Positions 53,179 to 60,000 of a stretch of 60,000 nt of DNA are shown here, piece after piece (position 1 is the stretch's first letter; every line of letters begins with the position of its first letter). Origin of the DNA: Apostichopus japonicus (Eukaryota; Echinodermata; Holothuroidea; Aspidochirotida; Stichopodidae). Location: contig NC_092579.1 of NCBI RefSeq assembly GCF_037975245.1, positions 14,432,678 to 14,492,677 on the forward strand, read 5' to 3'. Below the pieces are notes generated by a model. It saw only the letters and a program-made list of their open reading frames with translations, searched no databases and was not told the DNA's origin. The position numbers were made by a program, and so were the translations under genes.

Positions 53179-56100
53179 GTTGGTGCATGAGACTTAAGTG
53201 ATTTGAAACTAACGATCAATCGGTAACTACGCCGAGTATTACTATACTAGCACTAGGCCTAGGAACTAAGTTTGCCCGGGCTAGGCCTATGCCTAATATT
53301 AGTTAATACGGTATGTTTGGCGGAACCGCTACTTCCAGCGTTAACTGTACTTTTATTTTTTTTTATTTTTTTTTATGTACTTTATTCGTAACCAGGGATC
53401 CTGTCACTGGTGAACCAGTGTTCTCCCCACGATCCCCGCACATATAAAACATACAAAATATAACAAACAGAACACATAAATAAATAACAAAATAAATAGG
53501 CCTATATAAAAATGGAAGGCATACATACCTAAGAAAGAAGATGTCAAAACATACACTCCGAACTGAGTTCTAAAATTGATTTTAAAGATTCCAGAAAGCC
53601 AGGCCATTTCTAATTGCACATTTTAATTTAGATTTAAAGGTATCAGTGTTATTGCACATACGAATATGCCGAGGCAGTGAATTCCATTGATTAACCCCAT
53701 GGCAAGTTTGACGACGTCTCCCCCAAATAGTGGAGGAATTTGGAAGGCAGAAACCACCAGAGGTAGAAGCTCTTGTGGAAGATTCACTCGAGGAGACATG
53801 GACATACCTGTCACAAAGATAGTCAGGAGCAGCTGCTATGTGAATTTTATGCATAAAAACCTGACAGTGGTAATTCCATCTTTGCTCTATAGGGATCCAG
53901 GATAGAGCTGAGAGAACATCAGCTGTATAGGTGCAATCCTAGGAAGATCTAGAATAATCCGACCAGCTCTTCCTTGCAAAGATACCAGACATTTTTTATA
54001 CTTGGCACAGGTGTTAGACCAGGTACAACTAGCATAATCAAAGTGGGGGCTTATCAAACTATTGTACACCATAATTCTGTATTTGTGTGGAAGATACTTC
54101 TTAACCCTACCAAGCATCCCAAGACGGCATGACATTTTCTTGCAAATCATATGGTCTTTGAATGTTAAGGTACTGTCCAAAAGCACCCCAAAGTACCTAA
54201 AAACATCAACCTGTTCTATATCATGTGAGTCATGATGGAGTATGAAAGGGTCAGCCTTCATCAATATGGTTGGTGTGCCAAAAAGCATACTTTTGGTCTT
54301 TTTTACATTCAAGGTCAATTTGTTTTTGACCAGCCACTTGCCAATCAGATTAAGATCAGTAGATAGAACCTGCTGTATTACACATATCTTCTCAGAGCTA
54401 TAAATAGCAGCTGTGTCATCTGCATATATTGCTTGGCTTTCACTTGCGGCAGATGGAAGGTCATTTATGTAGATAGAAAATAGTAATGGCCCAATGATTG
54501 ATACCTGTGGAACACCAAATTCAATACCCATCATATCAGAATTCTGGTTCTCAATCTGAACAATCTGATTTCTGCCTGCAAGATAAGAGTCAAACCAATC
54601 CAATGCAGAGTCAACAACTCCATATGACCGAAGTTTGTCAAGCAAGATGTCATGATCAACTGTATCAAAAGCTTTCTTAAAGTCAAGGAACAAGATGCCA
54701 GTGTCGTTTGTTCTTCCACAGGCACCGTTTGACAAAACATTAATTAGTTCGTCATACAGTATCTCTGTACATTGTGTACAATCACTGTAAGAGTAAACTT
54801 GCCTAGAGGCTATATATATCTATCTTGATCTTAAATGACAAATTACCGATTATTAATTCAGTGTTGTTTGGTGCCTTGTGTTGTAGTCATTATTTTTCAT
54901 AATCGGGAAGTTTCACATAGACACTTCTTTTTTACCTTACAGCCCTGATATTAGCTTCCTGACTAATGTCCAACAGGATGTTTTTACGATACTCTGCAGT
55001 CTTTTTCCAAATTTTTCTCATGATGTCCTGATTGATTCGGTGACCAGTGAAGTCAACTATATCCCTGAAAACCAGAACTCAACAGTGCTTCTGAACAGCT
55101 GCATAGATGACCTTAGTAATCGTGTCCCACTGGTTGATTTTACAGGTAACGTTCAAACTATTGGTCACTTGAATATTGTCCCAGTTGATCTTTGATTCCT
55201 TGTCGAATTGGCCCCATAAAGTCTCGCAGTGAACTTTGATTTCAAGTTGCAATAAGGTGGTAATGAGTCCATTCACTAAATAACAAAATTTTTATAATCA
55301 ATATAACATAGGCATGGTTCAAATAACAATTATATTTGACAGAAAATATTTGGCCAAATCTCAATCTTTGTAGTGAAATCACAACTCTACAATATGCTTG
55401 GATTTACTTCATTCCTATCTTACTGTACCTGTCACCTGTAAATGTACTCGACTCTAAGTAGCTTACAAGTTAACAACAATTAGCAACATTTTGGGACTGT
55501 GCCACCCTCCCCCCTCCCCCCCTCCACTAATCTCTTTAGGTACTTACCCTCTTCCTTCTGGCATTTTAAATTTGACATGATGTAATTCTATTTGTTTGTT
55601 GTATGCAAAAGGTTCACATGCTGATAGATATTACTCTGGAAATGTAATTATGTTCTTTGTCTATATATTGTCATTAGTTCTCTTATTTTTTCAAGTACCA
55701 TTTTACAAGTCATTGTCTTTTTTCTAGAGGCTTCCATCTATAACTCTGTTAATCATTCTTTTGCAGGTGGGTTCACTCCCAATCTGTCTGTTATCACACC
55801 AATGGAAACAGAGGAAGTCGCCGCCGGTGGTCTTACCACCCCGCGACCACCCGAAGCAATCCTTACTCTGCCTTCGACATCTTGTGCCGGTGGTCTTACC
55901 ACCCCTCGACCACCCGAAGCAAACCTTACTCTGCCTTCGACATCTCGTAATGAAAATCCACCCGAAGAAGAAAGTAAGCCTGGTATGTATCAGAAAGATG
56001 CAGAAAAGACAATTGGTCATCCTTTAACAGATACTCATGACAGCATCAGTGATGAGGAGGAGGAACACGCTGCAGTCGTTGAGTCAGGTGTGTTCACTCC

Positions 56101-59096
56101 TGATCTGTCTGTTATCACACCAATGGAAACAGAGGAAGTGGTGGGCGGTGGTCCTACCATCCCTCGACCACCCGAAGCAAACCTTACTCTGCCTTCGACA
56201 TCTCGTAAAGAAAATCCACCCGAAGAAGAAAGTAAGCCCGGTATGTATCCGAAAGAAGCAGAAAAGACAATTGGTCAACCTTTAACAGATACTCATGACA
56301 GCATCAGTGATGAGGAGGAGGAACACGCTGCAGTCGTTGAGTCAGCAGACTCGGAAGATATCAGTGATGAAGTCATCGTGGTCGCAGATGGTTCCGACTA
56401 CTCTTCCTCTCCTCCTGCAATAACTATCGAGTCAGACTCAGAAGAGACCTCCGACCACATTCAGACGAATAACAATGACACGGAGGAGGAATCTAACCGA
56501 CTTAAAGAGACAAAAATTGAAACTGGCTGTCCCATACTGCTAGGAACATATAGAGATCCAATGAACACACCATTGAAACAACAGGATCAGATCACTGGAA
56601 GCGATTTGGGTGCCGTTTCGATGGGTATTGATCCCGATGTCTTTTCACACGATTCCAGTGCTGGTAATTCTGGTGTTGTTTCAAGAGAGACTCAACGACC
56701 TGCTATTGGAGTTAGTTCAAGCATCTGGCATACGTCAGAAGTTGTAGGTGCAACTTCCTCATTCAAGTCACATGATTGTGTAGCTGAAACCTCCCACATG
56801 TCTTTCAACGTTATGGTAAATAGTAGCATCATCAGTGGCAAAGTCGTATCCGAAATGTCATCAGCGACGGACAGGAATGTCCTAAGTGACCTGACTAAGG
56901 ATGGTGCGTCAACCAGTTTACATGGATTAAACAAATCTCTTGTGACACCCATACTGACTCAAACAGCTGCTCATTCGTCAACTGGAAGTATACTCTGTAA
57001 AGAAGCCAAGGAGTTGAAATTTGATCTGGCAAAGTATTGTGATCAAACTTTTAATGTGAAGTCACAGAAAGATTCGGCTAGTATTCCTAACGAAAGCTGT
57101 GTGACAACACATGGCATCTCAGGACAGTCCCAAGTGTTTCATAACCCTCCTGAGAGATGTTCAGAATACAAGAAAACCGGAGGACCGAAATTTCCCCCCA
57201 TTATTACCGTTCCTCCGAAGACATTCCATACGCCATCAACATGGAAGCATGCTGCTAAGAGATTTGACAGCTCATATTGTCGGGTACATCATGGTGTTAA
57301 AAACTGTAATTGTCGTAGTGAACACGGTTCATTGAGCTACAGTAGTTCTAGCTTGGGGTCTTCCAAAATAGACAGTAGTGTGTCACAGCCCAAGAAAAGA
57401 AAAGTCGAGTTTAATGAATTTAATAATACCATCTCTGAGTCACATCATCATAGTTTTCTTGGGTCAAGCAACGTTTACTCGACCCATACAGGGTTAGCTG
57501 GAACATCTTTTAATAGTTTCCCTGTGGAGAAGAAGGGAAAGGAAATAGGAAAAGGGAAAGGAAAGGAAATGGTAGCCAAGTTTAACGGTGTCAGTACAAA
57601 CACCTTACAAGGATATGAGTGTTCAACGAACAGGTCCGACATGAACGATAAAACAGAAGATGTCACAGTTGGTAATAAAACTGGCCATCTTGAATGCCTT
57701 CCACATTCCATTCAAAGTACTACTTCAATCACTAATGCTGACAGACCAGCCGGAACGTCACAGAGTGACCTCCTACATTGGAATGATTTCAAATTGTCAG
57801 AGAAGACGTCAGTCGTTTCTGAGACAGGAGAGAGTGATTCAGCTTCAATCTTGAATTCAGCAACACCAAGGAATGTGTGCAAAGACGCACCAATTCGTCC
57901 TCCAAAATCAACCGGTCTGCCATGGACTGGTGCAACCAACATTGCACCAAAGTCAATGAACAACCCAACTAACCCCCAGAGGGTATTTCAGCCCTACCCT
58001 CCTTCCAGATTAGACCTCCCCAGCACATCCAATGGACCTGTCATGCCGCACCGTCCAGTCGCACCACGAATACCTCCCACCAACGGTATCCCAGGATCTC
58101 AAAATACCCGTCCGGGTATGCATGCAGCTTTCAACCTGGTCGCACAAAATGCTAGGCAGGCACTTGTGCCGTCAAAGCAAGGTACTTCCTGGCAACCTGA
58201 GAGCTCCGCCATCGCCCAAGGGTTCCTCCCAAGAAATGTAGCTCTGGCTAATAGACAGACTAGCAATGCAGCTGATACTAACAGATTCCAAATGTTACCA
58301 AATGATTTCATCCTTGGAAGAGAAACTACAGAGACTGTGGCTCCTGGAGTAACTCCGTGTAACTGTCAGGTCATGGGTCGGCCGTGCAGTTGTCCATTTC
58401 CAGGAGCGGGAATCATCCAGGAGACCAAGAAGAAAGATTTAACAGAAATGCTTGCTCAAGTGGTGGGTGTAATACCTTTAATACAAAGGAAAATATACTC
58501 AACAATTTTGGTTTGTCTTTTCAGGTTTTAGTGTATACATCACTTGGGATAGAAAAATTATAGTAATCAAGTCAGAGATCCATATTATTGTGACTGTAAT
58601 GATTACTTAAATAATCAGATAAATTCGAAATGAGATATTGTGATGGTATCGGTTACATACATATTTTGATAGAAACATTTTTTTGAGATTCGTAAACCTT
58701 GTGGTATAGCAGCACATTTTGTTCTTATCTAAGTACATTATGTCTACTAAGATAAAAGATTTAAGATAGACAATTGTTGATAAACTTACTGACCATTTAA
58801 TGATATATTTACAGGTTTGTGACACATTAAAATAAAGACATTGGAACCTTTAACTAATATATATCAAGAGGCTTCCTCCATAAACCACCAGCAAACACAT
58901 ACGCCGTCTTTTGTTACAGATTAACCTGTTTCCAGATGCTAGTCCTGACTTTGTGAGTGAGAAGTTAAAGACTGGTTCTATGTCATATCCTGACCCCGTA
59001 CAGTGGCTGTGTAACCTGATGATTGAGGAAGCATACCCCAGAAAGCCACCTGAGAAAAAAGCAAAGCCAGTCCAAGATGAGAAAGGAAAGAAGAAA
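53153..59096 (+). CDS. RNF216: RNF216/TRIAD3-like E3 ligase, N-terminal part (partial gene, continues past window)
   Basis: Join: 53153-53178, 54943-55145, 55767-58462, 58920-59096; phases match at all three junctions (3102 bases, 1034 codons). It contains two modules with the LFP(N/D) signature: 'VFTILCSLFPNFSHDVLIDS' (residues about 22-41) and 'INLFPDASPDFVSEKLKTG' (about 976-994), each followed by a helix-like stretch, as in CUE-like segments. Between them are acidic repeats, two SUMO-interaction-like motifs and the NLS PKKRKVE (about residue 617). RNF216 is an RBR ubiquitin ligase with N-terminal SUMO-interacting motifs; its RING-IBR-RING would lie downstream and is not seen here. The call rests on these features and on synteny with RADIL and MMD2. 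It could be another LFP-module protein. Confidence 0.6.
53350..54815 (-). mobile_element. 5'-truncated non-LTR retrotransposon with reverse transcriptase, antisense in intron 1
   Basis: On the minus strand, frame 54815-53887 carries 'TGILFLDFKKAFDTVDHDIL', 'FGVPQ.S..GPLLFSIYINDL', 'IYADDTAAIY' (catalytic YADD), 'KLTLNVKKTKSMLFG' and 'FRYFGVLLDSTLTFKDHM'. A frameshift or stop near 53887 separates the C-terminal part ending at 53582 ('NQWNSLPRHIRMCNNTDTFK'). The 3' end has AATAAA (about 53382-53387, minus) and an A/T-rich tail (53351-53376). The family G-V-P-Q-G is changed to G-V-P-Q-V, so it is probably dead. It is more intact than the LINE at 11640-12835. Confidence 0.92.
54943..55145 (+). 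CDS. RNF216: RNF216-like exon 2: first LFP (CUE-like) module
   Basis: Acceptor TTTTTTACCTTACAG|CCCTG, donor TTTACAG|GTAACG; 203 bases, phase 2 in and 1 out. It encodes 'PDISFLTNVQQDVFTILCSL' then 'FPNFSHDVLIDSVTSEVNYI' and ends 'LVDFTG'. This is a new exon call; no long open frame marks it, but splice sites, phase and the LFP motif agree. Confidence 0.75.
55767..58462 (+). CDS. RNF216: RNF216-like exon 3: large exon with duplicated acidic repeats
   Basis: Acceptor TTCTTTTGCAG|GTGGG, donor CAAGTG|GTGGGT (2696 bases, phase 1 in, 0 out). It begins with two tandem repeat units (55769-56086 and 56087-56344) sharing 'LSVITPMETEEV', 'LTLPSTSR', 'NPPEEESKPGMY' and 'DSISDEEEEHAAVVES'. Next come SUMO-interaction-like motifs VIVV (56372-56383) and ITIE (56420-56431) followed by acidic residues. 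The Ser/Thr-rich middle has NLS PKKRKVE (about 57389) and a Gly/Lys/Glu run (about 57523-57575). Near the end, Cys-rich 'CNCQVMGRPCSCPFPG' (58358-58405) precedes 'KKDLTEMLAQV', which leads into the next LFP module. It is probably mostly disordered. Confidence 0.82.
55823..55948 (+). repeat. Nested 60-bp coding duplication
   Basis: Inside the first long repeat unit, 'GGLTTPRPPEA(I/N)LTLPSTS' occurs twice in a row (about 55823-55885 and 55886-55948), in frame. The second long unit has it once, as 'GGPTIPRPPEANLTLPSTS'. Confidence 0.9.
58463..58919 (+). other. RNF216-like intron 3
   Basis: AT-rich 457-base intron with no other features. An open frame continues a short way past the donor (to 58531), but the next exon requires the GTG|GTGGGT donor. 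Confidence 0.7.
58920..59096 (+). CDS. RNF216: RNF216-like exon 4: second LFP (CUE-like) module
   Basis: Acceptor CTTTTGTTACAG|ATTAAC, donor AAGAAA|GTAAGG; 177 bases, phase 0 in and 0 out. It encodes 'INLFPDASPDFVSEKLKTGS' then 'DPVQWLCNLMIEEAYPRKPP' and a Lys-rich end. LFPD followed by DPxx(W)xxN.(L/M)(I/L)E.xYP(R/K) is the pattern of RNF216-type modules. The gene continues beyond the window. Confidence 0.8.
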
Positions 59097-60000
59097 GTAA
59101 GGTTAACTGATATGAATGTAAACTGCCAAGTATCAAGAAAAGAGAGGATTTTAATAATAACCAAGAGTCAATGTAGCGTTTAGGATCCTTGCTTTGGTGT
59201 TATTCAAGCAGTTAAATGAGCAATATTTAGTTCTCATGCAATAATAGGTTATGAGATGCCTTAACTTGTTGCCATGAAATAAGGATAATTATTGCCCAAA
59301 TGTTGCTTGTTTAAAAACAGCAGAAATTGACCAACTGAATCCTGACAGTGAACAGAGACACAAATTTCTCACTGTTCTAAATGCTGTCACTGATGTTGTT
59401 GTTGCTAGATGCAATGAAAATTATACTCTACAACAGCACTCTTGTCAGGAATTTGAAAAAAGTTCTTTAATTATTTCTAGAGAAACTGAATGACAATTTT
59501 GTTGTTACTTCCAGGGGATAAGTTCATGCCCCTAGTGTTAAAGAGTGTATATCACCATGGTGATTGATGTAGGACTTCACCCAGAATAAGGATCACCAGC
59601 CATGCCCAAAATTAACAGATGGTACCGTCATATCGTTTTCCATCTAGTTCCTCGAAACTTGAGGAGGTGCAATCTCTGAAATCACTGAGAATTCATGATT
59701 TTGGAAAACTACTTGCACATCCCTAGTTCACACTTAGAGTGACATATTCAAGGTTAAAATATGGTTTCTACCACTCATACAAAACTAGTACAGATAAGTA
59801 ACAAAATGTTGCCCACAGTTGGCTTGGCAACTTAGCACACGTCTGAAACATCAACCAGTCAGAGAGCTTCTTTGACGTATTCTGCAACCACATCCGCTAG
59901 ACTCGAAATAAACTGGACTCGCACCTGTGCGTCTTAGTTGATCATTGGTTGTTTATACAATTTTGTTTGTAATCATTTTAGACAAGCTCTTTTCAAAATA
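59097..60000 (+). other. RNF216-like intron 4 (incomplete)
   Basis: No in-phase exon found up to the window end: candidate acceptors near 59320 and 59515 lead to early stop codons. The RING-IBR-RING exons would be downstream. Confidence 0.55.

Noticed and set aside
59320-59540. Candidate next exon of the RNF216-like gene
   Set aside because: Acceptors near 59320 and 59518 open into stop codons within a few codons in the required phase 0.

Overview
The window reads as nuclear DNA of an animal. It is AT-rich, its protein genes are split by GT-AG introns, and short repeats, SINE-like elements, decayed LINEs and microsatellites are dense. Protein similarity and gene order fit a bilaterian; repeat style and gene content make a marine deuterostome invertebrate such as an echinoderm a reasonable guess. 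Species cannot be fixed from the sequence alone.

Three genes can be assembled by matching splice sites and reading phase. (1) A RADIL-like gene (Ras-associating and dilute domain) on the plus strand from about 5.4 to 38.2 kb: 13 exons, 4443 coding bases, 1480 residues, with RA, FHA, DIL and C-terminal PDZ domains in the family order. (2) An MMD/PAQR10-11-like seven-transmembrane gene on the minus strand from 49.5 to 43.5 kb: seven coding exons, 258 residues. (3) The 5' part of a gene on the plus strand from 53.15 kb to beyond the window end, best read as RNF216/TRIAD3-like: two LFP-type (CUE-like) modules, SUMO-interaction-like motifs and a nuclear localisation signal, with the catalytic RING-IBR-RING exons expected outside the window. 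RADIL, MMD2 and RNF216 lie near each other on human chromosome 7p22.1, so this is a conserved gene neighbourhood, and it supports the weaker third call.

Layout: 1-4.4 kb, repeat-rich intergenic DNA with C/G tracts, a 100-bp (AT)n run and a compound palindrome. 4.4-5.3 kb, probable promoter with a CRE palindrome. 5.4-38.2 kb, the RADIL-like gene, with introns carrying two LINE/SINE classes, a TTAA-flanked MITE, a minisatellite and a 396-bp-arm inverted repeat; its 3'UTR is a decayed tandem array copied from its own last exon. 38.2-43.2 kb, intergenic with an old tandem duplication broken by a second MITE copy in opposite orientation. 43.2-50.9 kb, the MMD-like gene. 50.9-53.1 kb, the spacer between two divergent genes, with YY1-like and ETS-like sites at its edges. 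53.15-60 kb, the RNF216-like gene, whose first intron holds an antisense LINE.

The three proteins have separate roles by family knowledge (Rap-linked adhesion signalling, Golgi/endosomal PAQR membrane protein, ubiquitin ligase). They are not an operon, and nothing in the sequence shows them acting together. The most unusual items are the last-exon-derived 3'UTR repeat, the intronic inverted repeat, two hammerhead-ribozyme-like motifs, and the sets of tRNA-derived repeats.
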